Positions 41,244 to 50,142 are shown, counted from the first letter of the stretch. The stretch: 64,000 nt of DNA from Effusibacillus consociatus (GCF_042652925.1 NZ_JBHSHC010000106.1:33655-97654); one strand, 5' to 3'. The notes: generated by a model not told the origin, from the sequence alone. Numbers and translations are program-made.

Positions 41244-41936
41244 ATGTTGGCTTGTGTACTTACCGGAGGAAATAAAGTTGAATTCTCACCGGAAGGAAAA
41301 GCGTTTGCCCGTATTCATGGAAAAACCATGCTGGAGTATGTGACAGAAGCATTGGCCGGAGTCTCAGCAATTCAGAAGATCGTCGTCATTAAAGATCATG
41401 AACGCTTGATAGACAGTGTGCACGAAGCGTTACAGCAGGGGCCGGAACAGGATCAATACGTTCTGATCGTCACATGTGATGTGCCCTTTTTGACCACGGA
41501 AGCGGTTGAAGATTTCCTGGCGAGATGTCAGTCAGATGCGGATCTGTATTACCCCATTGTAGACAAACGGGATTATGAACGACGGTTTCCGGGAATCCGC
41601 CGAACCTATGTAAAACTTAAAGAAGGAACATTCACGGGCGGTAACCTGTTTCTTGTGAAACCGGGAAAACTCCTTCCCATCTTGGGGAGAGTCGAAAAGA
41701 TTTTGGAGCTTCGAAAGAGCCCTCTTGCGTTGTCCGCAGAGTTAGGGGTGAGTTTTGTTGTGCGTTTGCTGCTGACCAAATTGGCAGGGTTATTGACCAT
41801 TTCGAAGTTGGAGACCCGAATTGCGGAAATGTTCGAACTGGATGCACGGGCCGTTATTTCCCCCTATCCTGAAGTTGCGCACGACATTGACAGACCGGAC
41901 GATCTCGAGTGGGCAACCAAAATGTTGTCCGGATAA
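41244..41936 (+). CDS. MobA-like nucleotidyltransferase
   Basis: 230 residues. NTP-transferase N-terminus (ACVLTGG, GKTMLEYV), DxD-like CDVPFLT and TGGNLFLV. The glycine loop differs from classic MobA (LAGG..S.R.G.DK), so molybdenum-cofactor synthesis is not implied, and no other moco genes are near. Substrate unknown. ATG 41244 after GGGGAG was preferred to GTG 41235. It sits between ispE and purR, which are adjacent in B. subtilis. Confidence 0.75.
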   Translation: MLACVLTGGNKVEFSPEGKAFARIHGKTMLEYVTEALAGVSAIQKIVVIKDHERLIDSVHEALQQGPEQDQYVLIVTCDVPFLTTEAVEDFLARCQSDADLYYPIVDKRDYERRFPGIRRTYVKLKEGTFTGGNLFLVKPGKLLPILGRVEKILELRKSPLALSAELGVSFVVRLLLTKLAGLLTISKLETRIAEMFELDARAVISPYPEVAHDIDRPDDLEWATKMLSG

Positions 41937-42011
41937 GGGCGTACTTGTTGTTTTTACGAAAATAATGGTATTATTTGATTTACAATGTTCGTGTTTTGGG
42001 GGGTGAGCGGC

Positions 42012-42836
42012 TTGCGCAGAAGTGAACGGATTGTACGTTTGACGCAAACTTTGTTGGAACAACCGTATCGGCTGATTTCCCTGACCGATATGGCGGAAAA
42101 ATTAAACTCCGCCAAATCTTCCTTATCAGAGGACTTGGCCATTATAAGGGAGGTACTTCTGAAAGAAGGCATCGGAACGCTTGAAACTCAAGCGGGGGCG
42201 GCCGGCGGTGTTCGTTACATACCGGGTGTTCCGGACCAGCAGGTATCCGATTTTTTGAGAGAAATGAGCAGGTTGTTGGCGGATCCTGATCGAATTCTTC
42301 CAGGCGGATACCTATACGTTTCCGATATCCTGGGCAGACCTGACGTACTGGACAAGGCAGGAAGGATTTTCGCTCATATCTTCTCAATGTCCGGAGCGGA
42401 CTACGTGTTAACCGTGGAAACAAAGGGGATTCCTTTGGCTGTTTCAGCTGCCAGGTATTTGCATCTTCCGACGGTTGTGGTCCGTCGGGATCACCGCGTA
42501 ACGGAAGGTTCCGCCGTGTCAATCAATTATGTGTCGGGTTCCAGACGAATCCAAACGATGTCACTGTCTCGTCGCTCACTTCCTGAACGCTCCCGAGTTT
42601 TGATCATCGATGATTTTATGAAAGCCGGCGGAACTGCCAAGGCGATGTGTGATTTGATGAAAGAATTTAAGGCAGAAGTAGTGGGGGTGGGCGTGTTTAT
42701 GTCCACTTCGGAACCCACAAACAAAATGCTTGAAGACTATGTGGCCCTGACCGTTCTTTCTCATGTTGATGAGATCACCAGGGAGATTCGGGTTGAACCC
42801 GGCACATTCAAAATTTCACAGAAAGGAGAATTGTAA
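42012..42836 (+). CDS. purR: Purine operon repressor PurR
   Basis: 274 residues. N-terminal winged helix (ISLTDMAEKLNSAKSSLSED) and a phosphoribosyltransferase-like domain with the PRPP loop VLIIDDFMKAGGTAKAM. Also GTLETQAGAAGGVRYIPG as in B. subtilis PurR. PRPP binding relieves repression. TTG 42012 follows GGGGGGTGAGCGGC; GTG 42003 is possible. TAATG overlap with ridA. Confidence 0.95.
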   Translation: MRRSERIVRLTQTLLEQPYRLISLTDMAEKLNSAKSSLSEDLAIIREVLLKEGIGTLETQAGAAGGVRYIPGVPDQQVSDFLREMSRLLADPDRILPGGYLYVSDILGRPDVLDKAGRIFAHIFSMSGADYVLTVETKGIPLAVSAARYLHLPTVVVRRDHRVTEGSAVSINYVSGSRRIQTMSLSRRSLPERSRVLIIDDFMKAGGTAKAMCDLMKEFKAEVVGVGVFMSTSEPTNKMLEDYVALTVLSHVDEITREIRVEPGTFKISQKGEL

Positions 42837-43216
42837 TGGCAAAGACGATTGTTTCCACCACAAAAGCTCCGGCCGCAATCGGTCCTTACTCGCAAGCGGT
42901 ACAAGTGGGAAATATGCTGTTTACTTCCGGTCAAATTCCTCTTACTCCGGCAGGGGAACTGGTGACAGGTGACATTCAGGCGCAAACCCGGCAAGTGTTT
43001 CAAAATCTGGAAGCTGTGCTGAGTGAAGCCGGTTATTCGTTTCAAGATGTTGTGAAAGCAACGGTGTTTATTGCCGATATGAACGAGTTTGCCAAGATTA
43101 ATGAAGTCTATGAGGAATATTTCAGGGAGAATCCTCCTGCCAGATCGACAGTTCAAGTCGCCCGCTTGCCGCGAGATGTCGGTGTGGAAATTGAACTTAT
43201 CGCAATCCGCGGCTGA
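42836..43216 (+). CDS. ridA: RidA-family enamine/imine deaminase (YabJ)
   Basis: 126 residues. APAAIGPYSQAV, FTSGQIPLTPAGELV, and the C-terminal PARSTVQVARLPRDV with the conserved Arg. It hydrolyses reactive 2-aminoacrylate-type imines. Translationally coupled to purR. Confidence 0.96.
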   Translation: MAKTIVSTTKAPAAIGPYSQAVQVGNMLFTSGQIPLTPAGELVTGDIQAQTRQVFQNLEAVLSEAGYSFQDVVKATVFIADMNEFAKINEVYEEYFRENPPARSTVQVARLPRDVGVEIELIAIRG

Positions 43217-43237
43217 TAGTGACACGTCTGCATACCT

Positions 43238-43270
43238 GCGCAATCCTTTCCGAGGATTGCGTATTTTTTG
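43238..43270 (+). terminator. Terminator of the purR-ridA operon
   Basis: GCGCAATCCT / AGGATTGCGT hairpin followed by ATTTTTTG. Confidence 0.85.
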
Positions 43271-43326
43271 TCAATTAAACTCGATTTATGTCGTTAAATA
43301 TTTGTTGTTCTAGTTAATTTTTTGGG

Positions 43327-43354
43327 CAGGAAAAATTATGTATTTAGCGAATTA
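43327..43354 (+). promoter_or_regulatory. Sigma-H-like promoter of spoVG
   Basis: CAGGAAAAAT, about 11-12 bases, then GCGAATTAT; this fits the sigma-H pattern (RNAGGAWWW ... RNNGAAT). spoVG is a classic sigma-H gene. Confidence 0.75.
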
Positions 43355-43399
43355 TCCCAACAAGGGGGCATTAACATCTAGAAAGGGGTTGGCCAAAGG

Positions 43400-43672
43400 G
43401 TGCAAATCACCGATGTACGTCTTCGCAAAGTCAACACGGAAGGCCGCATGAAAGCGATCGCTTCCATTACGATTGATCATGAGTTTGTCATTCATGACAT
43501 TCGGATCATCGATGGCAACAACGGCATGTTCGTTGCAATGCCAAGCAAACGGACTCCGGATGGGGAGTTCCGGGACATTGCTCATCCGATTTCTTCCGAA
43601 ACCCGTCAAAAGATTCAAAACGCCGTACTTGAAGTGTACTACCGAGCGGAAGACGTTCAAGAAGGCGCATAA
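43400..43672 (+). CDS. spoVG: SpoVG septation/RNA-binding regulator
   Basis: 90 residues. MQITDVRLRKVNTEGRMKA, SKRTPDGEFRDIAHPI. SpoVG affects asymmetric septation and spore cortex and binds nucleic acid in several Firmicutes. GTG start after AAAGGGGTTGGCCAAAGG. Confidence 0.97.
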   Translation: MQITDVRLRKVNTEGRMKAIASITIDHEFVIHDIRIIDGNNGMFVAMPSKRTPDGEFRDIAHPISSETRQKIQNAVLEVYYRAEDVQEGA

Positions 43673-43697
43673 TTAAACATTTTGTCAAAGAACAAAG

Positions 43698-43733
43698 TAT
43701 CCCGCAGGAGTTTTCTTGCGGGATATTTTTTAT
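43698..43733 (+). terminator. Terminator after spoVG
   Basis: TATCCCGC / GCGGGATA hairpin followed by TTTTTTATT. Confidence 0.88.
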
Positions 43734-43788
43734 TGGGGTACAATGAGGGGTGGATTAGAGACGGAGAAGGACGGAGGAATCACAAAAA

Positions 43789-45189
43789 ATGTCAATTAAC
43801 GCCATTGTCCTGGCAGCAGGACAAGGGACCCGCATGAAATCCCAACGTCATAAGGTTCTTCATCCCGTATGCGGGAAACCGATGGTTCGCCATTTGTTGG
43901 ACGCCCAGAAAGCGGCCGGCATTACCCGTCGAATTGTGGTAATCGGCAGCATGGGTGAACAGGTGCAAGCCGCCCTGCAGGGTGAAGTTGAATTCGTTTG
44001 GCAGAAAGAGCAGCTTGGAACCGGCCATGCAGTCATGCAGGCGGCGCCTTTGTTGGAAAATCAGGATGGAATTACCCTGATTTGCAGTGGGGATACTCCA
44101 CTCATTACCTCTGAGAGCATTACGAAATTACTTGAGCTCCACAGGGAACAGGGGGCTGCCGCAACCGTGCTGACCGGTATTGTGGACAATCCGTTTGGTT
44201 ATGGTCGGATCATACGCGGGGAAGATGGATCGGTACTGCGAATTGTGGAAGAAAAGGATGCTTCTCCTGATGAAAAATCAGTTCGTGAAATAAATGCCAG
44301 CACGTATTGTTTTGATACGCGTTCACTGGCTCAAGCGTTGAAAATGGTGACAAACAACAATGCACAAGGGGAATACTATCTCACGGATTGCATTGATATT
44401 TTACGGCGACAAGGAAAAAAAGTGGCGGCCCATTGCGTGGATGATGCCGATGAAATTCTGAACATTAATGATCGTGTGCAGCTCGCGATGGTTGAAAACA
44501 TTCTTCGGGACAAAATCAGACTGCACCATATGCAAAACGGAGTCACACTGGTGGATCCGAGTTCGACTTATATTGATATAGACATTCAAATCGGGGCCGA
44601 TACTATTATTTATCCGGGGAGTATGCTTACTGGTTCGACAGTAATTGGCAGCGGTTGTGAGATAGGACCACATACGCGTATCCAAAACAGCATAATTGGG
44701 GATGGAAGCGTTGTCATGCAGTCGGTGCTGCTGGATTCGACATTCGGTTCCGGTGTCAATATTGGACCTTTCGCCTATGTTCGTCCGGGTTCCACAGTAG
44801 CCGATAAAGTAAAAATCGGCGACTTCGTGGAAATCAAAAATTCCACGATCGGCGAAGGAACGAAAATCCCGCACCTCGCCTACGTAGGTGACGCGGATGT
44901 GGGAAATGGTACGAATATCGGCTGCGGTACCATTACCGTGAATTTCGATGGAATGGCAAAACATAGGACCGTTGTGGGGGACAACAGCTTTATTGGTTGT
45001 AACACAAATCTTGTTGCTCCCGTTACAGTTGGAAATGATACGTATGTGGCTGCAGGATCGACTATAACAGACAACGTCCCGGATGGAGCTTTAGCTATTG
45101 CGCGGGAAAGACAAGTGATAAAAGAAGGCTATACGGCAAAATTAGAAGCCCGGTTACGTGAACGGGGCTCAAAAAAAGTGAGGGGTTAA
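43789..45189 (+). CDS. glmU: Bifunctional GlmU (GlcN-1-P acetyltransferase / GlcNAc-1-P uridyltransferase)
   Basis: 466 residues; makes UDP-GlcNAc. N-terminal uridyltransferase (LAAGQGTRMKS, QLGTGHAVMQA, CSGDTPLI) and a C-terminal left-handed beta helix with hexapeptide repeats (IGPFAYVRPGS, KIGDFVEIKNSTIGEGTKI, HLAYVGDADVG). ATG after ACGGAGGAATC. prs starts 2 bases after its stop. Confidence 0.97.
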   Translation: MSINAIVLAAGQGTRMKSQRHKVLHPVCGKPMVRHLLDAQKAAGITRRIVVIGSMGEQVQAALQGEVEFVWQKEQLGTGHAVMQAAPLLENQDGITLICSGDTPLITSESITKLLELHREQGAAATVLTGIVDNPFGYGRIIRGEDGSVLRIVEEKDASPDEKSVREINASTYCFDTRSLAQALKMVTNNNAQGEYYLTDCIDILRRQGKKVAAHCVDDADEILNINDRVQLAMVENILRDKIRLHHMQNGVTLVDPSSTYIDIDIQIGADTIIYPGSMLTGSTVIGSGCEIGPHTRIQNSIIGDGSVVMQSVLLDSTFGSGVNIGPFAYVRPGSTVADKVKIGDFVEIKNSTIGEGTKIPHLAYVGDADVGNGTNIGCGTITVNFDGMAKHRTVVGDNSFIGCNTNLVAPVTVGNDTYVAAGSTITDNVPDGALAIARERQVIKEGYTAKLEARLRERGSKKVRG

Positions 45190-45191
45190 GG

Positions 45192-46136
45192 GTGTATAAA
45201 GACAAAAAATTAAAGGTTTTCACTTGTAATGCAAATCCTGAGCTAGCTAAAGAAATTACCCAGCATCTTGGCATTGAGCTCGGTGTTTCCCATGTTACCC
45301 GCTTCTCCGATGGAGAAGTCAGAATCAAATTGGAAGAAAGCGTTCGAGGATGCGATGTATTTGTAATTCAGCCAACATCCGCTCCGGCTAACGAACATCT
45401 GATGGAAATGCTGATAATGGTCGATGCATTGAAGCGTGCTTCAGCAGGAAGCATCAATGTTGTCATTCCATACTACGGATATGCGCGTCAGGATCGTAAA
45501 GCGAGAGCCCGAGATCCGATCACGGCAAAGCTGATTGCCAATTTGATTGAAACAGCGGGTGCCACCAGGGTCGTTACGATGGATCTGCACGCGGGGCAAA
45601 TCCAGGGGTTCTTTGATATTCCCGTGGACCATTTGTATGCCGAGCCGATTTTGGCCGATTATTTCAAGGGAAAGAACCTGGAAGACGTGGTCGTGGTTTC
45701 CCCGGATATGGGTGGGGTGACTCGTGCCCGCAGCATGGCGGAACGCTTGGGTGCACCGATTGCGATCATCGACAAGCGTCGTCCTGAACCGAACGTTGCG
45801 GAAGTGATGAACGTCATCGGGAACATTGACGGGAAAACGGCAATTATGATCGACGATATGATTGATACAGCCGGAACGATTACACACGGTGCGAAAGCTT
45901 TGATTGAGCTTGGTGCACGTGAGGTGTATGCATGTTGTACACACCCCGTCTTTTCCGGTCCTGCCATGCAGCGTTTAAATGATTCGGTATTGAAAGAAGT
46001 TGTGGTGACAAACTCAATCGTTTTGGGTGAAGAAAAACAATCACCGAAGATTAAAACATTGTCGGTTGCAAAGCTTATAGCGGACGCAATCCTACGGATT
46101 CATAATGAAGAATCCATTTCGACGTTGTTTGAATAA
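45192..46136 (+). CDS. prs: Ribose-phosphate pyrophosphokinase
   Basis: 314 residues; makes PRPP. RFSDGEVRIKLEESVRG, PYYGYARQDRKARARDPI, DLHAGQIQGFFDIPVDHL and the PRPP loop MIDDMIDTAGTI. GTG start close behind glmU. Confidence 0.97.
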   Translation: MYKDKKLKVFTCNANPELAKEITQHLGIELGVSHVTRFSDGEVRIKLEESVRGCDVFVIQPTSAPANEHLMEMLIMVDALKRASAGSINVVIPYYGYARQDRKARARDPITAKLIANLIETAGATRVVTMDLHAGQIQGFFDIPVDHLYAEPILADYFKGKNLEDVVVVSPDMGGVTRARSMAERLGAPIAIIDKRRPEPNVAEVMNVIGNIDGKTAIMIDDMIDTAGTITHGAKALIELGAREVYACCTHPVFSGPAMQRLNDSVLKEVVVTNSIVLGEEKQSPKIKTLSVAKLIADAILRIHNEESISTLFE

Positions 46137-46148
46137 GAACACACACTT

Positions 46149-46185
46149 GAGGCATGCTCTCCAAAGGAGGGTATGCCTCTTTTTG
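46149..46185 (+). terminator. Terminator of the glmU-prs operon
   Basis: GAGGCATGCTCT / AGGGTATGCCTC hairpin followed by TTTTTGGG. Confidence 0.85.
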
Positions 46186-46288
46186 GGTTTGAACTTTCTG
46201 CAAAATGGGCAACTACTATACTAAGGTACTTTAACTGGCACAAACTGCTAAGTGCCGTTCAGTAGCTTATGAATCAGGAGGGATGGCT

Positions 46289-46942
46289 GTGGAACAAGTT
46301 CTGGTCCGGGGTGGACTGCGAAAGAAATTGACTAAAGGGGAACGCAATCAAATTCGTCGAGAGGGCGGCATTCCCGGGGTAATTTACGGAAGAAAGGTTG
46401 CTTCAACCCCGATCTTTATCGATGCGGAATCTTTTAAAAGAATCGCCGCCAATAACGGATATGGGCTTATCGAAATGAACATCGAGGGGCTTGGCCGGTA
46501 CCATGCGATGGTTCATCATATTGATCGTGAACCCGTAAAGAGACATGTGCTGCATATCGATTTTCATGCGGTTTCATTGGATGAACCGGTCGATGTTGAG
46601 GTTCCGGTTTACTTAAACGGTTTGGAAGAAGTGGAAAAACGGGACGGTGTTATCCAACAGCAGATGCGGGAAGTAATGGTTCGGGCACTTCCGGCCGATG
46701 TACCGGAACATATTCTGGTCGACATTTCCCACTTGCAGATCGGAGACAATTTGCGCGTGAAAGACCTGCCAGTTCCGGCTTCCTGCGAGATCAAATCAGA
46801 CCCGGAAGAGCTGATTGTTGCCGTGATCGCAGCCAAAAATGCACCGCCTGACACTGAAATTGAACCAAAAGAGCCGGATTTGGTTCATGATACGGAAGGA
46901 CAGGGTGTGGGTGCTCACGAAATTCCAGGAGCCCACGAATAA
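46289..46942 (+). CDS. rplY: Ribosomal protein bL25, long Ctc/TL5 form
   Basis: 217 residues: 5S rRNA-binding L25 domain (LRKKLTKGERNQIRREGGIPGVIYG) and a TL5-type beta domain (about 95-185), ending in an acidic tail. Its B. subtilis homologue Ctc is stress-induced. GTG 46289 lies 7 bases after AGGAGG; an ATG at 46283 overlaps the ribosome site. Confidence 0.94.
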   Translation: MEQVLVRGGLRKKLTKGERNQIRREGGIPGVIYGRKVASTPIFIDAESFKRIAANNGYGLIEMNIEGLGRYHAMVHHIDREPVKRHVLHIDFHAVSLDEPVDVEVPVYLNGLEEVEKRDGVIQQQMREVMVRALPADVPEHILVDISHLQIGDNLRVKDLPVPASCEIKSDPEELIVAVIAAKNAPPDTEIEPKEPDLVHDTEGQGVGAHEIPGAHE

Positions 46943-46979
46943 ATGAAGTTAACTATTTAAATTCGAGAAAACCGCTGTG

Positions 46980-47012
46980 CGTCCGCCTTTTTTAAAGGTG
47001 GGCGTTTTTTGT
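46980..47012 (+). terminator. Terminator after rplY
   Basis: CGTCCGCCTTT / AAAGGTGGGCG stem with wobble pairs, followed by TTTTTTG. Confidence 0.85.
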
Positions 47013-47180
47013 TGTTTGAAAAAAGTGACTTTATTCCCACCCAAAAAATGAATCTAAAGTTCTATAGATATTGGAAAAACTGGGTGTTTCGTACCTGTTT
47101 ATTAAAAGCTCGCGCATGTAGATTAGTAGTAGGTGTGAAATCGACAGATTTCGTCAGTATTTGCGGAAGGAGGAATGGGA

Positions 47181-47828
47181 ATGTCTCTGGATTTAAACGA
47201 ACTTGCAGTGAAAGCGAAGACTTGTGAGTATGCTTTTCAGGAAACACTTAAACGGGTAGAGCCGATGTGCCGGAGAATTGCTCATCGCTATGCTTCATGG
47301 ATGGCCGATCGTGATGAGGTTTTCCAATGGGCGAGAATAGAAGTCTGGAATGCGGTAAAGTCGTTTGAAACCGGGAAGATGTCATTCTTCTCTTATTGTA
47401 AGCTGACAGTGGAGAACCATATCAAGTCGCGTCTTCGTCGGTTGTATGGACAAGCAAATGTTCCAAACCGGACAGCGATGCGATTGGATGGGCCTAGCGT
47501 AAACGAAGATGGAGTTGTCAGCGACACCTCTTACCTTGAAGGAGTTATCGATAAACCCAGTAAGTCTACTTATCACATCCTTCTTCGAAAAGATTCCTTA
47601 CAGAACATCCGAAATATTTTAAAGAACGAGAATCTCACGCCGCTGGAGTACAATTGTCTGGTATTATTCTATTTTGAAGAACGCAGTCATATGGAAATTC
47701 AAAATATTTTGGATCTGCCTAGCCGCAAAGCGGTTGACAATGCTTTAACCCGCGTACGGCGGAAGTTGGCAAAAAATGAACAATTGCTCGAGATCTTCGA
47801 AGTTCTCGCCGCACAAGCAGCCATGTAA
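47181..47828 (+). CDS. Sigma-70 family RNA polymerase sigma factor
   Basis: 215 residues. Region 2 (AHRYASWMADRDEVFQWARIEVWNAVKSF and FFSYCKLTVENHIKSRLRR) and a region 4 helix-turn-helix (LTPLEYNCLVLFYFEERSHMEI ... AVDNALTRVRRKLAKN), with no region 3. It resembles the SigH/ECF-sized class but I cannot name an orthologue. ATG 47181 lies 6 bases after GGAGGA. No anti-sigma gene is next to it. Confidence 0.85.
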   Translation: MSLDLNELAVKAKTCEYAFQETLKRVEPMCRRIAHRYASWMADRDEVFQWARIEVWNAVKSFETGKMSFFSYCKLTVENHIKSRLRRLYGQANVPNRTAMRLDGPSVNEDGVVSDTSYLEGVIDKPSKSTYHILLRKDSLQNIRNILKNENLTPLEYNCLVLFYFEERSHMEIQNILDLPSRKAVDNALTRVRRKLAKNEQLLEIFEVLAAQAAM

Positions 47829-47843
47829 TGGCGTTTCGATAGA

Positions 47844-47886
47844 GAAAGCCTTCCGAATGATAAACTCCCCTTATGGGGGCTTTTTC
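47844..47886 (+). terminator. Terminator after the sigma factor gene
   Basis: GAAAGCC / GGCTTTTTC enclosing a CTCCCC / GGGGG hairpin, ending in TTTTTC. Confidence 0.7.
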
Positions 47887-47902
47887 TATAAACATTTTTT
47901 AT

Positions 47903-47928
47903 GCAAAAAAGCCCTCATTTCAGGGCTT
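47903..47928 (-). terminator. Terminator of the secreted-protein gene pair
   Basis: On the minus strand AAGCCCT / AGGGCTT hairpin followed by TTTTTGC. Confidence 0.8.
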
Positions 47929-47938
47929 ACAATCGAAA

Positions 47939-48557
47939 TTAGGGTTGATATTGTTTAGGATCGGAGAGTTTAGGAAGCTGTTTATAGTTCTCAAGTTCTC
48001 TTGGTATCTCTTCGCTAAATGTGGATAATAAGATAGTATCTCTCCCGTTTGAGTATTTCTTGTTTGTTTTGTCAGCTATAGTGAATTTACCCTGCCGCAT
48101 CCCTTTTAGAACATAATAATTTTCATTGGGATTAGCTAAATCACCGTCATCCTTAGCAAGGAACAGGACAACTTCCTCACCAGGTGTAAAATCCGGATAA
48201 CCGTCTGATACTACTTTTGTCTTATCTATTTCACCTTTATCTATTCTGACTACTATATCCTTGTTATTGTAAGGAGTTCCTTTAAAAATTTCATCAACCG
48301 CTATAACAATATCAGTTTGAACGATGTTTGGGACACCCTGACCTTTTTCACCGTTGGGATTGCTCCACTTACTTGGCAGTTTTGCTTTGACCGTTCCCCT
48401 TAAAATAACTTCGGATTCTCCTATTAATTGAGTCTTGGACTTAAACGGAATAACCCCGTCAATGTGGATTGTTTCGGTTTTAGGGTACAAATAATACCCT
48501 GTTCCACCGATTGATTACAAACGATGCACAAGTTAAGCCAGCTATCAGTTTTTTCAC
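47939..48557 (-). pseudogene. Secreted protein gene with a frameshift in its signal sequence
   Basis: The main frame (183 residues from a TTG at 48490) is hydrophilic, with blocks LIGESEVILRGTVKA, DIVIAVDEIFKGTPY, FTPGEEVVLFLAKDDGD and YYVLKGMRQGKFTIA; it has no recognised domain. Upstream, TAGGAGG and a GTG at 48557 start a typical signal sequence (KKLIAGLTCASFVI) that is one base out of frame. Joined, they would read a signal peptide, then GGTGYYLYPKTET. So either the gene is frameshifted or translation starts at the weaker TTG and the product stays inside. AT-rich; pairs with the next gene. Confidence 0.55.
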
Positions 48558-48571
48558 TTCAAAGTCGCCTC

Positions 48572-48988
48572 CTATCGGGGATAAAGCATCAAAATACCGT
48601 CTTTATCAGCTTGTTCCAACGTCCGCTTTTTCGTTTCCTGAGGGTCGGAATAGCCATACATTGTTATTTCGGAAGAAGCGGAATCATAATGGTCTGCCAA
48701 TCCCGTATTTCCTTTTGTAATTTGGTTCGCTCCGTTTTTATTGGGATAGACGGTGTTGTCATGGTCAGAAGAGCTTTTGTAAACGAGATTACCCGACCCT
48801 GCATTATTCCAAGTTGAAGCTGCATTAGCAATTGCTGTTTTGGATTCGGGCGCTAGGCCTGAATAAGCCGATACATAGTTTGGGACTGATGACCAACCAC
48901 TATTTGAACTATCAGAAGCAATTGCAGTTCCTATCCCAAGTCCAGCCGCAATCACAGCGGAAATGGTCGCTGAAAATTTTTTCCTCAT
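48572..48988 (-). CDS. Secreted matrixin-like protein lacking the HExxH zinc motif
   Basis: 138 residues with a Sec signal (KKFSATISAVIAAGLGIGTA). Blocks AIANAASTWNNAGSGNLVY, NQITKG, SSEITMYGYSD and DKDGILMLYP match the order of bacterial matrixin-type metalloproteases. The central part that should hold HExxHxxGxxH is missing; only GLADHYDSA, perhaps the end of the motif, remains. About 40-50 residues seem deleted in frame, so the product is probably not a protease. ATG 48988 follows AGGAGGTAATATCCTA. Confidence 0.6.
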   Translation of the reverse strand: MRKKFSATISAVIAAGLGIGTAIASDSSNSGWSSVPNYVSAYSGLAPESKTAIANAASTWNNAGSGNLVYKSSSDHDNTVYPNKNGANQITKGNTGLADHYDSASSEITMYGYSDPQETKKRTLEQADKDGILMLYPR

Positions 48989-49040
48989 TAGGATATTACC
49001 TCCTATATAGTAATATACTTTCGTATTTTCATAGTTCACC

Positions 49041-49208
49041 CTAAAAAGGAAAATTCCTCCTTTAGGGAGTTTCTTCCTGTGTGTAAAACAACTGACAGGA
49101 AGGTTACAGTCATGGTCTATTTCGGTTGATGACGGTTTGACGCAGGGTGAACTGGAAAAGTAAAAGCGAGCTTCGCCCGTATAGAGTCTGTACTTTCATT
49201 AAAAAACG
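49041..49208. other. Divergent spacer upstream of pth
   Basis: Contains CCCTAAA-AAGGAAAATTCCTCC-TTTAGGG (49041-49069), an imperfect palindrome close behind the start of the minus-strand secreted gene that could be a regulator site. No gene seen. Confidence 0.4.
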
Positions 49209-49271
49209 TTGCATCAACGACGCTCGAACGCTACTCTAGATAATGAACGGCAGGTCAAGGAGGAACGAATT

Positions 49272-49829
49272 GTGCGAATCATAATTGGCTTGGGGAATCC
49301 AGGCAAAGAGTACGAAACAACGCGACATAATGTGGGATTTGTCGCGATTGATAAGTTGTCCGATACACTTGGTATAGAAGTTCGAAAAAGCAAGTTTCAG
49401 GCGCTCTATGGGGAAGGCATTCACAAAGGTGAGAAAGTGGTTCTGGTGAAACCGATGACTTATATGAATTTAAGCGGACAATCGGTTCGGCAACTGCTGG
49501 ATTGGTACAAACCTGAACCGGATGAATGGGTGGTCGTCTATGATGATATGGATCTTCCCTTGGGTACAGTGAGATTGCGTGTTAAGGGAAGTGCGGGCGG
49601 ACACAATGGGATCAAATCCATTATCGCCAGTACGGGAACACAGGAGTTTCTTCGTGTTAAAATTGGTGTAGATCGACCGGCTCCCGGTGTTACCGTTGTC
49701 GATCATGTCCTCAGCTCTTTTCGCAAAGAAGAGCGTCCCTTGGTTGACGAAGCGATCAAAAAAACAACTGACGCGCTGCAAACATATATTGAAGAGAGCT
49801 TCCAAAATGCTATGAACAAGCATAATTAG
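49272..49829 (+). CDS. pth: Peptidyl-tRNA hydrolase
   Basis: 185 residues; frees tRNA from stalled peptidyl-tRNA. LGNPGKEYETTRHNVGF holds the catalytic His; KPMTYMNLSGQSV and YDDMDLPLGTVRLR..GSAGGHNGIKSI follow. GTG 49272 after AAGGAGGAACGAATT. Confidence 0.97.
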   Translation: MRIIIGLGNPGKEYETTRHNVGFVAIDKLSDTLGIEVRKSKFQALYGEGIHKGEKVVLVKPMTYMNLSGQSVRQLLDWYKPEPDEWVVVYDDMDLPLGTVRLRVKGSAGGHNGIKSIIASTGTQEFLRVKIGVDRPAPGVTVVDHVLSSFRKEERPLVDEAIKKTTDALQTYIEESFQNAMNKHN

Positions 49830-49859
49830 GTATGTCAACCTGCTTCCTCGTCCATACTA
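49830..49859 (+). promoter_or_regulatory. Forespore (sigma-F/sigma-G) promoter of fin
   Basis: GTATG, exactly 18 bases, CATACTA: a perfect match to GHATR-N18-CATWHTA, starting at the pth stop codon and 30 bases before fin. Confidence 0.8.
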
Positions 49860-49889
49860 GTTCAGAAGAATACGGAGGAGGAATTTCTT

Positions 49890-50123
49890 TTGAAGTTAAT
49901 CTATGTATGCAGACACTGTCATACCTATCTGGGCGCGTTGGATCGGGATCGAGTGGATGAATCGAGACTCGGCCTGACTTCCTTGACGGCGGAAGAACAG
50001 GCCGATATAATATCGTATAATCTAAATGAGGATGTTGCTTACGTGAAAACCATTTGCGACTATTGCCAAGAAGCGATTGAAGCTCACCCGGAATTGGCGC
50101 TGCTTCAAAGTCCGCTTCAATGA
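49890..50123 (+). CDS. fin: Anti-sigma-F factor Fin (YabK)
   Basis: 77 residues. Two CxxC pairs (CRHC near the N-terminus, CDYC near 56-59) that bind zinc; YVCRHCHTYLG and DVAYVKTICDYCQEAI match the family. Fin shuts off sigma-F to allow the switch to sigma-G. TTG start after GGAGGAGGAATTTCT. Confidence 0.94.
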   Translation: MKLIYVCRHCHTYLGALDRDRVDESRLGLTSLTAEEQADIISYNLNEDVAYVKTICDYCQEAIEAHPELALLQSPLQ

Positions 50124-50142
50124 AGTCAGAGGTGAATGCAAG

